Shown here piece by piece: positions 1 to 8,831 of a stretch of DNA of 64,000 bases. Source of the DNA: Alphaproteobacteria bacterium (GTDB lineage Bacteria; Pseudomonadota; Alphaproteobacteria; Acetobacterales; Acetobacteraceae). Both the position numbers and the translations under genes were made by a program. The notes below the pieces were generated by a model that searched no databases, was not told the DNA's origin, and was given only the letters and a program-made list of their open reading frames with translations. Where the stretch lies: positions 92,046 through 156,045 of the forward strand of contig JADZEB010000015.1 of the NCBI GenBank assembly GCA_020850755.1. Reading direction: 5' to 3'. Numbering within the stretch: the first letter of the stretch is position 1; the number at the start of each line of letters is the position of its first letter.

Positions 1-548
1 ACCGAGGGCTGGCAGGCCAGCGCCATCGCCACCATCACGCGCTGGCGCATCCCGCCAGAGAACTGGTGCGGATATTCGTGATAGCGCGACCGCGCCGAGG
101 GGATCTTCACCTCCTCCAGCAGCCGCAGCGCCTCGGCGTCGGCGGCGCGCGCCGACAGGCCGCGGTGGTAGCGCAGCGCCTCGGCCACCTGGAAGCCGAT
201 CGTCAGCACCGGGTTGAGGCTGGTCATCGGTTCCTGGAAGATCATCGCCACGCGGTCGCCGCGGATGCGCTCCATCTCCGCCTCGGCCAGCGGCACAAGG
301 TTGCGCCCTTCGAGCAGGATGCGCCCCGAGGCGATGCGCCCGGCCGGCTTCGGCACCAGCCCCATGATGGACAGCGCGGTGATCGACTTGCCGCAGCCGG
401 ATTCGCCCACCAGCGCCAGCGTCTCGTTGCGCGCGAGCGTGAAGGAAAGGTCGCGCACGGCGGGGTGCCAGGCATCGCCGAGCCTGAACTCGGTGACGAG
501 GTTCTCGACCGCCAGCACGGGCGCGGTGTCGGGCGTGTCGCGGCTCAT
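1..548 (-). CDS. Opp/Dpp-type peptide ABC transporter ATP-binding subunit (partial)
   Basis: Partial ATPase of an oligopeptide/dipeptide/nickel-type importer at the inner membrane. About 182 N-terminal residues are visible; the rest lies beyond the left edge. Visible motifs are Walker A GESGCGKS (residues 48-55), the Q-loop in [10 protein letters not shown] and the signature FSGGMRQRV just before the edge. The QEPMTSLNP wording is typical of the OppD/DppD half rather than amino-acid or sugar importer ATPases. Its ATG overlaps the stop of the upstream FAD oxidoreductase as ATGA, so the two are probably translationally coupled. The cognate permeases and the second ATPase would be expected outside the window or elsewhere. 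Confidence 0.9.
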   Translation of the reverse strand, partial: MSRDTPDTAPVLAVENLVTEFRLGDAWHPAVRDLSFTLARNETLALVGESGCGKSITALSIMGLVPKPAGRIASGRILLEGRNLVPLAEAEMERIRGDRVAMIFQEPMTSLNPVLTIGFQVAEALRYHRGLSARAADAEALRLLEEVKIPSARSRYHEYPHQFSGGMRQRVMVAMALACQPS

Positions 549-1705
549 GCGGCGACCTTTCCGGGTGCGGAGAAGCGGCGCGGATGATAGGGCTGAAGCA
601 TCCCGGGCAGGCTGCCGGCCAGGATCGCGGGGCCGAGGATATCGGCATGGGCGGCGGCCAGAACAACGCCGGCATGGCAGGTGGCGACATAGGCGCCGGG
701 TAGAATGGGCGAGGCGGCATAGGCAGGCCAGCCATCCGGCGTCATCGGCCGCAGCCCGGCCCAGACCCGCACCATGCGCGCGTGCCTGAGCGCGGGCAGC
801 ACCTCGATCGCGCGCGCGGCCATGCCGGCAAGCTCGGGCGTGGTGGTGGCGTCGTCCAGGCCCTTGTGCTCGTAGGTGACGCCGATCTGCACCGTGCCGT
901 CCTCGGTCTGGCGCAGGCCCGAGCCCGGGAAAGGCAGCAGGCGCGCGAGCCGCTCGGTGACGATGTTCTGGCCCTTCACGGCGCGCATCGGCACGTCGAG
1001 CCCGATCGCTGCCGCGAGCGGCGTGGTGCCAAGCCCGGCAGCGATGACGATGCGCGCGGCTCGCACCGTGCTGCCATCGGCGCGGTCGAGCGTGAAGCCC
1101 GCGCTCTCGGCGCGGGTGGCGGTCACGGCGGCGCCGGGACGGTGCGCACCGCCCGCGGCGCGGAAGCCCGCGATCAGCGCGCGCAACAGCCGCAAGGGAT
1201 CGACATGCCCGTCGCCCGGCGTGTAGGAGGCGCCGACCACGCGCGGGCCCAAGGGCGCCCCGCCGGTGAGATCATCCAGCGCGCGGCGATCGAGCAGTTC
1301 CATGCGCGGGGCAAGTTCGGGGGCGAGATTGTGCGCGCGGCGGATCTCCTCGGCGCGGAGCGCATGGTCGGCCTCGCCGACGCAATAGATCAGGCTGCCA
1401 GGATTGCGATAGGCGATGTCCTGGCCAAGCAGGCCCGACAGCCGATCGGCCAGCGCCGGCCAGCGCGCGATGCTGGCGCGCACCCAGGCAAGATGATGCG
1501 GCGGGCCGAGATGGCGGCTCTGCATCGTGACCAGGCCGAAATTGGCCCGCGCGGCGCGGAAGGCGACATCGCCCTCGTCGAGCAGAGCCACGGCCGCGCC
1601 GGTGCGCGCCGCGCCATAGGCGATCGCCGCGCCGACAACGCCCCCGCCGATGACAGCGAGATCGAACCGGTCCGGTTGGGGGCGCTCGGGCGAGGGGGGC
1701 GGCAT
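545..1705 (-). CDS. FAD-dependent oxidoreductase, DAO family
   Basis: A 386-residue flavoprotein of the D-amino-acid oxidase/glycine oxidase (DAO) superfamily, which oxidises amine or amino-acid substrates. The N-terminus has a Rossmann FAD-binding motif, GGGVVG near residues 20-25, followed by an acidic end of the second strand (LLDEGD). The C-terminal part contains [16 protein letters not shown], the usual DAO C-terminal FAD/substrate segment. It lies 72 bp after a DadA-like enzyme and couples by ATGA to an Opp-type ATPase, so amino acids or small peptides from uptake are likely substrates. The exact substrate cannot be read from sequence. Confidence 0.85.
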   Translation of the reverse strand: MPPPSPERPQPDRFDLAVIGGGVVGAAIAYGAARTGAAVALLDEGDVAFRAARANFGLVTMQSRHLGPPHHLAWVRASIARWPALADRLSGLLGQDIAYRNPGSLIYCVGEADHALRAEEIRRAHNLAPELAPRMELLDRRALDDLTGGAPLGPRVVGASYTPGDGHVDPLRLLRALIAGFRAAGGAHRPGAAVTATRAESAGFTLDRADGSTVRAARIVIAAGLGTTPLAAAIGLDVPMRAVKGQNIVTERLARLLPFPGSGLRQTEDGTVQIGVTYEHKGLDDATTTPELAGMAARAIEVLPALRHARMVRVWAGLRPMTPDGWPAYAASPILPGAYVATCHAGVVLAAAHADILGPAILAGSLPGMLQPYHPRRFSAPGKVAA

Positions 1706-1777
1706 GGGCGGGAAGTGTGCGCGGGCCCCGCGCCCGAGATCAAGGGGCGTTCGCCCCGCGACACCCCGTCCCGGCGG

Positions 1778-3031
1778 TCAGCCGAAGCGCTCGATCGCGT
1801 AGGGGCGGAGGTCGATGTTGGGCCGCCCCTCCAGGATCGCCTGGCCGAGCATCTGCCCGGTGGGCGCCGAGCCGGTCAGGCCGAGATGGCCGTGGCCGAA
1901 GGCGAACCAGAGATTGCGCACCCGCTCGGCCGGGCCGATCACCGGCAGGCTGTCGGGCAGGCAGGGGCGGTTGCCCATCCAGAAATCCGAGGCGCCCTCG
2001 GTGCGTGCCTGCGGGAACACGGCCTTGAGGTCGCCGAACAGCAACTCGCCCCGCCTCCGCGTGGGCGGCGCCTTGAGGCCGGCGAACTCGACCGAGCCGG
2101 CGACGCGCAGCCCGCCCTCCATCGGCGTGCAGAACACCTTGCGGTCGGCCGGCACCACCGGGCGGGCGATGCTGAAGCCCGGATCGGGGATGTTGACGTG
2201 ATAGCCGCGCTGGGTTTCCAGCGGCACGCGATAGCCCAAGGGGCGCAGCAGCTCGGCCGACCAGGCCCCGGCGGCGAGCACGACATGCTCGGCGGCGATG
2301 CTGCCCCTGGCCCCGCGCACGCCCGAGACGCGCCCGCCATCGGTCTCGATCGCCACCGCGCGGTCGCTGACGAACTGCCCGCCGAGGCGCGCGACGCCGG
2401 CCGCGATCGCCTCGGCATGGCGCTGCGGGTTCGGGCAATAGGCGCTGTCGGTGATCAGCAGCCCCACCGTGTAGTCCGGCCCGATCGCCGGTTCCATCGC
2501 GTGCAGCGCCGCACTGTCCAGAAGCTCGAGCCGCACGCCATGCTTGCGGCGCAGGTTCCAGGCATAGTCGTCCTTCTTGAGCTGCTCGGCCGAGCGATAG
2601 ACGTAAAGCTGGCCGAGATCGCGCACGAGCTCGGGCGCGCCGACCTCGGCCATGATCTCCTTGTGCCGCTCGATCGCCGGGAACAGCAGGGCGGCCAGCG
2701 CGGTGGCGATAGCCTCGACACGGGCGGGATCGGCCGCGCGCACGAAGCGCCACAGCCAGGGCACGGCGCGCAGGGCATAGCTCGGCTTGATCGTCAGTGC
2801 CCCGTCGCGGTCGAGCAGCATCTTGAGCCCGCTCGTCGCCGCGCCGGGCAGCGCCAAAGGCGCAACCGATCCCGGCGACAACGCCCCCGCATTGCCCGAG
2901 GAGCAGCCGCTGCCGGGCGGGGCGGGATCGATTACCGTCACCGCCGCGCCGCGCTTCTGCAGGTGCCAGGCACAGCACAGGCCGACCACGCCCGCGCCAA
3001 TGACGACGATTCTTGGCGCGGGATGGTTCAT
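1778..3031 (-). CDS. DadA-like FAD-dependent D-amino-acid dehydrogenase
   Basis: A 417-residue flavoenzyme resembling the small-subunit D-amino-acid dehydrogenase DadA, which deaminates D-amino acids to keto acids and passes electrons to the respiratory chain. The N-terminus carries VVIGAGVVGLCCAWHL (FAD-binding), then SGCSSGNAGALSPGS, which matches the DadA family. The C-terminus has the FAD-contacting GHGHLGLT. Length is normal for DadA (about 420-430). It sits between a Bug-type binding protein and a second DAO enzyme in one minus-strand run. Sarcosine/glycine oxidase-type activity is an alternative. Confidence 0.82.
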   Translation of the reverse strand: MNHPAPRIVVIGAGVVGLCCAWHLQKRGAAVTVIDPAPPGSGCSSGNAGALSPGSVAPLALPGAATSGLKMLLDRDGALTIKPSYALRAVPWLWRFVRAADPARVEAIATALAALLFPAIERHKEIMAEVGAPELVRDLGQLYVYRSAEQLKKDDYAWNLRRKHGVRLELLDSAALHAMEPAIGPDYTVGLLITDSAYCPNPQRHAEAIAAGVARLGGQFVSDRAVAIETDGGRVSGVRGARGSIAAEHVVLAAGAWSAELLRPLGYRVPLETQRGYHVNIPDPGFSIARPVVPADRKVFCTPMEGGLRVAGSVEFAGLKAPPTRRRGELLFGDLKAVFPQARTEGASDFWMGNRPCLPDSLPVIGPAERVRNLWFAFGHGHLGLTGSAPTGQMLGQAILEGRPNIDLRPYAIERFG

Positions 3032-3075
3032 CGTCTGACTGCCTTCGGTCGTGGATTGCCGCTAGGGCATCCGCC

Positions 3076-4059
3076 CTATTGCGCCTGGATCCCGGCGCGG
3101 CGGGCGACATCGCCCCACTTCGTCACCTCGGCCTCGATGAAGGTGCGGAATTCCGCTCCCGTGCTGCCGGCCGGCTCCAGCCCGCGATCCTGGAGTTCCT
3201 TGTTCATGCCGGCGGCGTGCAGCGCGCGCAGGTCGGTCTCGATGCGGGTCAGGATCGCCGCCGGGGTGCGCGCGGGCGCAAGCATGCCTACCCACGAGCC
3301 GCCGGTGAAGCCGGTCAGCCCCTGCTCGTGGATCGTTGGCACATCGGGGGCGAGGACCGAGCGCCGCGGCGTCGCCGCCCCGATCGCGCGCAGCCGGCCG
3401 GCCTGCACATGGGGCAGGGCGGCGGTGAAGGTGTCGAAGGCAAGCTGGAGCTGCCCGCCCACCAGGTCGGTGAGCATCGGTGCGCTGCCGCGATAGGGCA
3501 CATGCACGATGTCGATGCCGGCAACCGCCTTGAACAGCTCGCCCGTGAAGTGGTTTGAGGTGCCGATGCCGAAGGAGCCGTAGTTCAGCTTGCCCGGCTC
3601 GCGCTTGGCCAGGGCCACCAGTTCCTGCACATTGCGCGCGGCAAGGCCCGGATGCGCCACCAGCAGGAAGGGCGAGGTGGCGGTGAGCGAGATCGGCGCG
3701 AAGTCGCGCACTGGATCATAGGGCAGGTTGCGCTGGGTCGAGCGCGCGATCGCCATCTCGGGCGACGCGGCGAACAGCAGCGTGTAGCCGTCGGGCGCCG
3801 CCTTGGCCACGCTGTCCGCGCCGATGGTGCCGGCCGCGCCGGCGCGGTTCTCCACCACCACCGGCTGGCCCCAGACCCGCGACAGGCGGTCGGCCATCAG
3901 TCGCGCGACGATGTCGGTCGAGCCTCCGGCCGGGTAGGCGACGATGAAGCGCACCGGGCGGGTTGGCCAGGCGCCCTGGGCGCGGGCGAGGCCGGGCAGG
4001 GCAAGGGCACCGGCCGAAGCGGCGGTGGCGGCAAGCAGCGAGCGGCGGGACAGGCGCAT
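3076..4059 (-). CDS. Bug/TctC-family periplasmic solute-binding protein
   Basis: A 327-residue binding protein of the Bug (tripartite tricarboxylate transporter receptor) family. The Tat-like signal MRLSRRSLLAAT with AQG cleavage region is followed by the family hallmark PVRFIVAYPAGGSTD and VVENRAGAAGTIG, then PDGYTLLF. A longer frame reaches 4131, but the ATG at 4059 starts the signal peptide and is preceded by GGAGGA about 7 nt upstream, so I use it. It heads the minus-strand run with two FAD oxidases. No TctA/TctB membrane subunits are in the window, as is common for orphan Bug proteins. Ligand unknown; carboxylates or amino acids are typical. Confidence 0.88.
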   Translation of the reverse strand: MRLSRRSLLAATAASAGALALPGLARAQGAWPTRPVRFIVAYPAGGSTDIVARLMADRLSRVWGQPVVVENRAGAAGTIGADSVAKAAPDGYTLLFAASPEMAIARSTQRNLPYDPVRDFAPISLTATSPFLLVAHPGLAARNVQELVALAKREPGKLNYGSFGIGTSNHFTGELFKAVAGIDIVHVPYRGSAPMLTDLVGGQLQLAFDTFTAALPHVQAGRLRAIGAATPRRSVLAPDVPTIHEQGLTGFTGGSWVGMLAPARTPAAILTRIETDLRALHAAGMNKELQDRGLEPAGSTGAEFRTFIEAEVTKWGDVARRAGIQAQ

Positions 4060-4201
4060 GGGGTCTTCCTCCGGCAGAAGGGCTGCGCGCCGGCGCCGAC
4101 GAAATGTGGGGCCGGCGCGGCTGCGTTCCATCTAGCCAATCGTCTCCCGGCGCGGTGAAATGCGCAAGACGGTGCAATCAATTCCCCACGGAGACGAACA
4201 G

Positions 4202-5206
4202 ATGGCCTCGCTGCATGACCGGCTGATGGTGATCGACGGACTGATCTTCTACTCGGACGGCGGGGCGGGCGATCTGCGCATGGGCAACTATGCGGCGTGC
4301 AACGTGACGCTGCGCTCGCCCATGGACGATTTCGAGCAGACCTTCGACGCCTTCGCCACCTGGCTGGCGCGCTGCGCCGATCCGGCGTCGGGCTGGCATC
4401 ATGTGCTCAAGGCCGCCGACATCGACGCCGCGCGCGCCGCCGGCAAGGTCGGGCTGATCATGGGCTGGCAGGACACCAAGATGCTGGGCGACAAGGTGGA
4501 GCGCCTGGCCGCCTTCCATCGCCTGGGCCTGCGCATCATCCAGCTCACCTACAACGAGGCCTCGGCCGTGGGCGATGGCTGCCTCGAGCCGCGCAACGCC
4601 GGCCTGTCGCGCTTCGGCTTCGCGGTGGTGGAGGAGATGAACCGGCTCGGCCTGGCGATCGACCTGTCGCATTGCGGCGAGCGCACCGCCTTCGAGGCGG
4701 CCAAGCATTCGAAGAAGCCCGTGCTGCTGACGCACTGCAACGCCAAGGCGATCACGCAGCGCGTGCGCAATAAGTCCGACGAGACCATTCGCGCGGTGGC
4801 CGAATCGGGCGGGCTGATCGGCGCCTCGATCCACGGCTTCATGAACTGGGACAGCAACCCGAGCAACCCGCCGACGCTCGAGCTGTTCATCCGCCATCTC
4901 AAGCACATCATCGGCCTGGCGGGGATCGACAATGTCGGCTTCGGCACCGACATGGCCGCCCTGTCCGACTATGCCGCCTCGGACAGCATCCTGCAGATGA
5001 GCGCAACCCGCTATGCGGGCGCCACCGCCGACTTCGTCAAGGCGTTCGGCAACACGCTGGCCAAGCGCTACCCGGACGAGCTGAACAACCCGGCGCTGAT
5101 GGGCCGCAAGACCGACGCGCTGCTGAAGGCCGGCTTCAGCGAAAGCGAGGTCGAGAAGATCATGGGCCGCAACTTCCACCGCGTGCTCGGCCAGATCTGG
5201 GGTTAG
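4202..5206 (+). CDS. M19 (renal dipeptidase) family protein, divergent metal site
   Basis: A 334-residue TIM-barrel hydrolase of the membrane-dipeptidase (M19) family, but with no signal peptide, so probably cytoplasmic. It keeps the two metal-ligand histidines in IDLSHCGERT and LLTHCNAKA, and GIDNVGFGTDM near the substrate Asp. The usual HxD near the N-terminus (normally in DGHNDL) is replaced by VIDGLIFYSD, and the bridging Glu (normally MEGG) is replaced in IMGWQDTK. This matches a known divergent M19 subgroup whose activity may not be dipeptide cleavage. Start chosen at 4202 with GGAGACGAACAG ahead; a frame from 4160 has no comparable site. Divergent from the Bug gene and followed by an amidohydrolase. 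Confidence 0.85.
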   Translation: MASLHDRLMVIDGLIFYSDGGAGDLRMGNYAACNVTLRSPMDDFEQTFDAFATWLARCADPASGWHHVLKAADIDAARAAGKVGLIMGWQDTKMLGDKVERLAAFHRLGLRIIQLTYNEASAVGDGCLEPRNAGLSRFGFAVVEEMNRLGLAIDLSHCGERTAFEAAKHSKKPVLLTHCNAKAITQRVRNKSDETIRAVAESGGLIGASIHGFMNWDSNPSNPPTLELFIRHLKHIIGLAGIDNVGFGTDMAALSDYAASDSILQMSATRYAGATADFVKAFGNTLAKRYPDELNNPALMGRKTDALLKAGFSESEVEKIMGRNFHRVLGQIWG

Positions 5207-5253
5207 GTGATCTGGGGCTAGGCGGCGGGCAGGCGGCAGGAGGGACAAGCATC

Positions 5254-6120
5254 ATGGCACGCATCATCACCGTCGCCGCGGCGCAAACAGGGCCTGTGCT
5301 CTCGGACGATCCGGCCAGCATGCTTCCCGCCGCCAAGGCCATGTTCGAGCAGGCGGCGGCGCGCAAGGTGAACATCCTCTGCTTCTCCGAGGTGTTCCTC
5401 TCGCCATTCTTCCCGAACCGGCTGGAGAAGAATTTCGACCGATGGTTCATCGCCGAGGGAAGCGAGCTGGCCGTGCGGCTCGATCGCATGGCGGCCGAGC
5501 ATGGCGTGGCCGCGATCCTCGGCTACGCGGAGAAGACGAATTCCGGCTACTACAATGTCGCCCGCGTGGTGGATGCCCGGGGCCGGCATGTCGGCACCTA
5601 CCGCAAGACCCACATCCCAGCCTATTTCCCCACCGACGCACCCGGCGGCACCGGCAGCTACGAGAAGCTCTACTTCACGCCGGGCGGCGAGCTTCCGGTG
5701 TTCGAGGTCGAGGGCTGCCGCTTCGGCATCCAAATCTGCAACGACCGGCTGTATCCGGAGCCCTCGCGCGTGCTGGCGATGCGCGGGGCCGAGGTGATCT
5801 TCATGCCGATCTGCTATTCCACCTATGCCGATCCCAAGCACCGCGCCTCGATCTGGGAGGTGCCCTTGCGCGCGCGCGCCTACGAGAATGGCTGCTTCGT
5901 GGTGGCGGCCAACCGCGTCGGGCTGGAAGGGCCTCGCAACCATCTCGGCCGCTCGATGGTGGTCGATCCGCGCGGCGGCATCATGGCCGATGCCGGCAGC
6001 GAGGGCGAGGCGCTGCTGGTGCAGGAGATCGACCTCGATGCGGTTGTGGCTGCGCGCAAGGATTTCCCCTGGTGGCGCGACCGCCGGCCCGATCTCTACG
6101 GCGATCTGCAGCATGTCTGA
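5254..6120 (+). CDS. nitrilase-superfamily amidohydrolase (N-carbamoyl-putrescine/beta-ureidopropionase-like)
   Basis: A 288-residue cytoplasmic C-N hydrolase. The catalytic triad of the superfamily is visible: Glu46 in CFSEVFLSPF, Lys118 in YRKTHIPAY and Cys162 in FGIQICNDRLYPE. The surroundings, including THIPAYFPTDAPGGTGSYEK, resemble the N-carbamoylputrescine amidase/beta-ureidopropionase/N-carbamoyl-amino-acid hydrolase branches rather than true nitrilases. A GGCAGGAGGG ribosome site precedes the ATG. It lies 47 bp after the M19-like gene and probably shares its transcript, pointing to hydrolysis of amides or ureido compounds. It ends 60 bp before a strong convergent hairpin. Confidence 0.87.
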   Translation: MARIITVAAAQTGPVLSDDPASMLPAAKAMFEQAAARKVNILCFSEVFLSPFFPNRLEKNFDRWFIAEGSELAVRLDRMAAEHGVAAILGYAEKTNSGYYNVARVVDARGRHVGTYRKTHIPAYFPTDAPGGTGSYEKLYFTPGGELPVFEVEGCRFGIQICNDRLYPEPSRVLAMRGAEVIFMPICYSTYADPKHRASIWEVPLRARAYENGCFVVAANRVGLEGPRNHLGRSMVVDPRGGIMADAGSEGEALLVQEIDLDAVVAARKDFPWWRDRRPDLYGDLQHV

Positions 6121-6139
6121 GTGGCGCGCGGCCGGGCCC

Positions 6140-6179
6140 GGCCGCCGGCCGGAACGGGCCTGGCCGCCGGCCGGAACGG
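6140..6179. repeat. short direct repeat
   Basis: Two copies of an 18-bp GC-rich unit (GGCCGCCGGCCGGAACGG) at 6140-6157 and 6162-6179, just after the nitrilase-family gene. No coding or regulatory role is evident. Confidence 0.6.
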
Positions 6180-6180
6180 A

Positions 6181-6210
6181 TTGCGGCGCGCCGGTGAAAG
6201 CGCGCCGCAA
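6181..6210. terminator. bidirectional hairpin between convergent genes
   Basis: A perfect 10-bp inverted repeat, TTGCGGCGCG (6181-6190) and CGCGCCGCAA (6201-6210), with a 10-nt loop. It lies between the convergent nitrilase-family gene (ends 6120) and the last TadE-like gene (ends 6294). There is no long T-run on either side, so termination efficiency is uncertain. Confidence 0.6.
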
Positions 6211-6293
6211 CCTCCCCTGATCGCCCCGCCTAGGAGGCTTGCATGCGGCAGGCCCCGCAGATCGGCCGCCGCAGATCGGCCGCCCGCGCCCGG

Positions 6294-6710
6294 CTAGAAG
6301 TTCGAGCGCGGCATGGTGTTGCTGGTGGTGATGTTGATCGGCGGCAGCATCAGGATCGGAACCATGAACACGTGCCGGTAGGTCGCGCTCACCGTGGCGT
6401 GCACCACCGTGTTCACAGTCGTTTCGCTGTAGACCAGGGTGACGTTGGACATGTCCACGCCGGTGGTGCGCTGGCTGAACAGGTTGATCGCCTCGGCCTC
6501 GGTGAAGGTCTGCTGCACGCTGGCGAAGCGTGTCACCTCGTCCACGCCGTGGCGCACCGTGTTCCAGGCATAGTACATGCGCCCGGCCTCGATCGCGCCG
6601 AACAGCAGGATCATCATCGCCGGCAGGATCATCGCCAGCTCAACCGCAGCCACACCCTTGCGCGCGCGCGCGCCGCGGCGGCGGAACAGGGCGTGCGGGC
6701 GCGCGCTCAT
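6294..6710 (-). CDS. TadE-like pseudopilin/assembly protein 1
   Basis: A 138-residue single-span protein of the TadE family, processed by the prepilin peptidase and needed for Flp pilus assembly. Residues near 20-30 carry the prepilin-like signature RKGVAAVELAMILPAMM: basic run, Gly, hydrophobic span with a Glu. The C-terminal part is small and beta-rich, exposed to the periplasm. It is last in the second Tad operon; its ATG overlaps the stop of the gene before it (ATGA). Four TadE-like genes occur in this locus, so individual roles cannot be assigned. Confidence 0.82.
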   Translation of the reverse strand: MSARPHALFRRRGARARKGVAAVELAMILPAMMILLFGAIEAGRMYYAWNTVRHGVDEVTRFASVQQTFTEAEAINLFSQRTTGVDMSNVTLVYSETTVNTVVHATVSATYRHVFMVPILMLPPINITTSNTMPRSNF

Positions 6711-7165
6711 TGGATGCGGATCTCCGCGTCACCCGTCAGCGTCGCGGGCAGCGGCATGCCGGGGATGTTGAGGATCGAATCGCGCACCCGCGTCACGACC
6801 ACGCGCGCATAGCGCAGCGGCGCCGACAGGTCGGGGCAGTTGGGGGTGGTGGCGCAATCGACCTCGGCGCCGGCGCAGCGGCACACCAGCCCGGCATTGA
6901 TCGTGGCCGTGACGCTGGCGCCGAGCGCGTTCTGGGCCGCCGTGGCCATGCCGGCGGGATCGGTCGGCATGATCAGGCCGTAGCCCGCCCCCGCGCGCGC
7001 CGCATGCTCGACGCGCATCGCCTGCCACATCGAGTTGCCGAGCTCGATCGACACGACCATCACGGTGGTGAGCAGGAAGGCGCTGAGGGCGAATTCGGTT
7101 GCCACCACGCCGCGCCGGTCGCGGCGGTGGCGGCGAAGCCAGGTCCGGATGCGCTGGGGTTTCAT
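6707..7165 (-). CDS. TadE-like pseudopilin/assembly protein 2
   Basis: A 152-residue TadE-like protein. After a basic N-terminus (MKPQRIRTWLRRHRRD) comes RRGVVATEFALSAFLLTTV, the processed prepilin-type segment, then a periplasmic domain with several Cys (LVCRCAGAEVDCATTPNC) that may form disulphides, which the other TadE-like proteins here lack. The frame opens at 7276, but the ATG at 7165 starts directly on the basic leader and follows a GAGGA-like site. It couples by ATGA to the last TadE-like gene. Confidence 0.8.
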   Translation of the reverse strand: MKPQRIRTWLRRHRRDRRGVVATEFALSAFLLTTVMVVSIELGNSMWQAMRVEHAARAGAGYGLIMPTDPAGMATAAQNALGASVTATINAGLVCRCAGAEVDCATTPNCPDLSAPLRYARVVVTRVRDSILNIPGMPLPATLTGDAEIRIQ

Positions 7166-7211
7166 CGGGATGCGTCCTCGGTTCTTGGCTGATGGCTGTC
7201 GGCCGTGGCGG

Positions 7212-8525
7212 CTACTCGACCAGACGCACCACGAGCACGTCGAGCGCCTGCACGCCGCGCGAGGCGCAAAGGCCAAGGCGCAGATTTGCGTTGCCGGTAA
7301 GCTCGATCGAACGCGAGACCATCTGGAAGCAGTCGGAGTTCTGGGTCACGCTGCCGTTCACGGTGATCGCCCCGTTCGCGAAGTAGATCGCGCCCTCGAG
7401 CGTCGAGGAGAAGTTGCCGTTGATGCGGCTCGGGTCGTTCGGGTCGTAGATCGCCCTGCGATCCTGGTAGAACAGCAGGCCCGCATAGGTGCCGGTGGCG
7501 GGCGCCTGGAGCTGCATCTCGGCATTGCCGTTGAACTTCGGCCCGCCGATGTTCGCCGGCACGCCGGTGAAGATGATGGTCACGCCGAGATCGCCCACGC
7601 AGGTGCTGCATCGGATGCGCGAATTGGCGTTCACTTCCAGGTCGCCATCGGTGACGTAGTACACGCCCGGGCGCAGGTCGATATTGCCGGTCTGGCTGGC
7701 GTTGCGACCGACGCGCAGCCCGCCGCAGAAGCGGCTGCCGCTGTTGAACACCACCCAGCCGCCGCCGGTGATCTGCTGGTTGCCGGAGGTGGTGCATGCG
7801 CCGGGCGGCGTCGGGTCCGGCACGCTTGCATAGGGATCGGGGATCGGCCGCGCGCCATAGGAGATCGGGTTCACCGCGGTGTTGACCGTGGTACCGCCGC
7901 CGGTGAAGGTGATGCCGCCCATCGAGTAGAGCGAGTAGGCGTTCACGGTGGCCCCGCCCTGCACGTTGAAGGCGCCGGGGTGGGTGGAGTTGGTGGCCAG
8001 CAGGCAGTTCGCGGCGTCGGTGACCGACGAACCCTCGAAAGTGATCGCCTGCGACATGGTGGGATCGAGCGCGAGCGCGCAGGCCGGTCCGGCGGCGAGC
8101 GTGGTCGCCACCGCGCGTGCCTGGATGAAGGGGTCGTTGGCCATGAACAGGCCGGAGAAGAGGCGCGGCTGGCGGGCGCGCACCACCACCTCGGCCGAGC
8201 CGCCGCGCCCGGCATAGGGGCCGGTGTTCGGCGGGATGAACACGCTCACCGTCGTGCCGGGCCCGGCCGAATAGCCGTTGCGGACCACGTTCTGCACCGC
8301 CTCGGTCACCGAAAGCGACTGGGTCGAGCGCATCAGGTGCAGGGCGCCCGATTGCGCGCCGGCGTCTGCGGCGGTCTGGATGCGGCGCTTGGTCGTGTAC
8401 CAGAGCGTCGCCTCGGTGGCGAGGCCGCCGGCGCCAAGCACCGCGACGGCCGAGAGCGCCATGATCGCGGCGGCGCTGCCGCGACGATCGCGCAGGGCCT
8501 GAAGGGCCTTTCCGACGAAATGCAT
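7212..8525 (-). CDS. TadG-like Flp pilus assembly protein
   Basis: A 437-residue protein with the N-terminal TadE/G-like segment RRGSAAAIMALSAVAVLGAGG, then a periplasmic region of low-complexity beta-rich sequence with many Asn, Gly, Ser and Thr. WYTTKRRIQTAADAGAQSGAL is the motif shared by TadG N-termini. There is no MIDAS motif, unlike the neighbouring TadG-like protein. It is separated from that upstream gene by about 300 bp containing hairpins, so it may have its own promoter. Confidence 0.78.
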   Translation of the reverse strand: MHFVGKALQALRDRRGSAAAIMALSAVAVLGAGGLATEATLWYTTKRRIQTAADAGAQSGALHLMRSTQSLSVTEAVQNVVRNGYSAGPGTTVSVFIPPNTGPYAGRGGSAEVVVRARQPRLFSGLFMANDPFIQARAVATTLAAGPACALALDPTMSQAITFEGSSVTDAANCLLATNSTHPGAFNVQGGATVNAYSLYSMGGITFTGGGTTVNTAVNPISYGARPIPDPYASVPDPTPPGACTTSGNQQITGGGWVVFNSGSRFCGGLRVGRNASQTGNIDLRPGVYYVTDGDLEVNANSRIRCSTCVGDLGVTIIFTGVPANIGGPKFNGNAEMQLQAPATGTYAGLLFYQDRRAIYDPNDPSRINGNFSSTLEGAIYFANGAITVNGSVTQNSDCFQMVSRSIELTGNANLRLGLCASRGVQALDVLVVRLVE

Positions 8526-8650
8526 CTCTACTCTCCCTTACCCGGACCGGGTGGCGGCGGGGTGCGAGGCGCAGTTCCCCAGTGGGTTAACAGCAAGAAA
8601 AGGACCAGTTCTGAACGGCCCCAGGCGCGGTGTTTCGCCCAGGCAGTGAA

Positions 8651-8662
8651 TTTGTTAACAAA
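8651..8662. promoter_or_regulatory. 12-bp perfect palindrome, candidate operator
   Basis: TTTGTTAACAAA is its own reverse complement and lies about 126 bp upstream of the TadG-like ATG at 8525. Perfect AT-rich palindromes are rare in DNA of this composition and fit a dimeric regulator site. No regulator can be named. Confidence 0.35.
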
Positions 8663-8742
8663 CAAAGGGGTTTGCGGCGGTGTTCACGCCCGGGCGGTAT
8701 GTCGACCCGTGACGCGGAGTACGGAATCCCAGTTTGCGAACT

Positions 8743-8765
8743 GGAACCACAGAATGCGTGGTTCC
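8743..8765. other. small perfect hairpin downstream of vWA TadG gene
   Basis: GGAACCAC and GTGGTTCC (8-bp arms, 7-nt loop). It lies about 67 bp past the stop of the minus-strand vWA TadG-like gene. There is no T-run, so a role in mRNA 3'-end stabilisation or partial termination is only inferred. Confidence 0.4.
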
Positions 8766-8831
8766 AAAGCTGAGGGTTCTCGATTTGCGATTCGAATAGG
8801 TACGATATATCAATGCGCTGGTGGATATCTC

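Larger units (their letters stand above)
8526..8831. other. 306-bp AT-richer gap inside the TadE/G cluster
   Basis: No gene is supported here. The stretch is clearly less GC-rich than its surroundings. It contains a perfect palindrome (8651-8662), another GTTAAC at 8586-8591, and two adjoining small hairpins (8730-8743 and 8743-8765). It may carry a promoter for the 437-residue TadG-like gene and an end or processing signal for the vWA TadG gene; neither can be fixed by eye. Confidence 0.5.

Noticed and set aside
782..3496. Very long open frame on the plus strand opposite the two FAD oxidase genes
   Set aside because: The translation is Arg/Ala/Gly-rich with no domain, while the minus strand encodes clear flavoproteins. 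Long antisense frames are normal at this base composition; the same holds for 7035-9878 opposite the Tad genes and for 28334-30421 opposite the caspase gene.
6140..6179. Direct repeat as a mobile-element footprint
   Set aside because: Only two short GC-rich units without terminal inverted repeats or a transposase; listed only as a local repeat.
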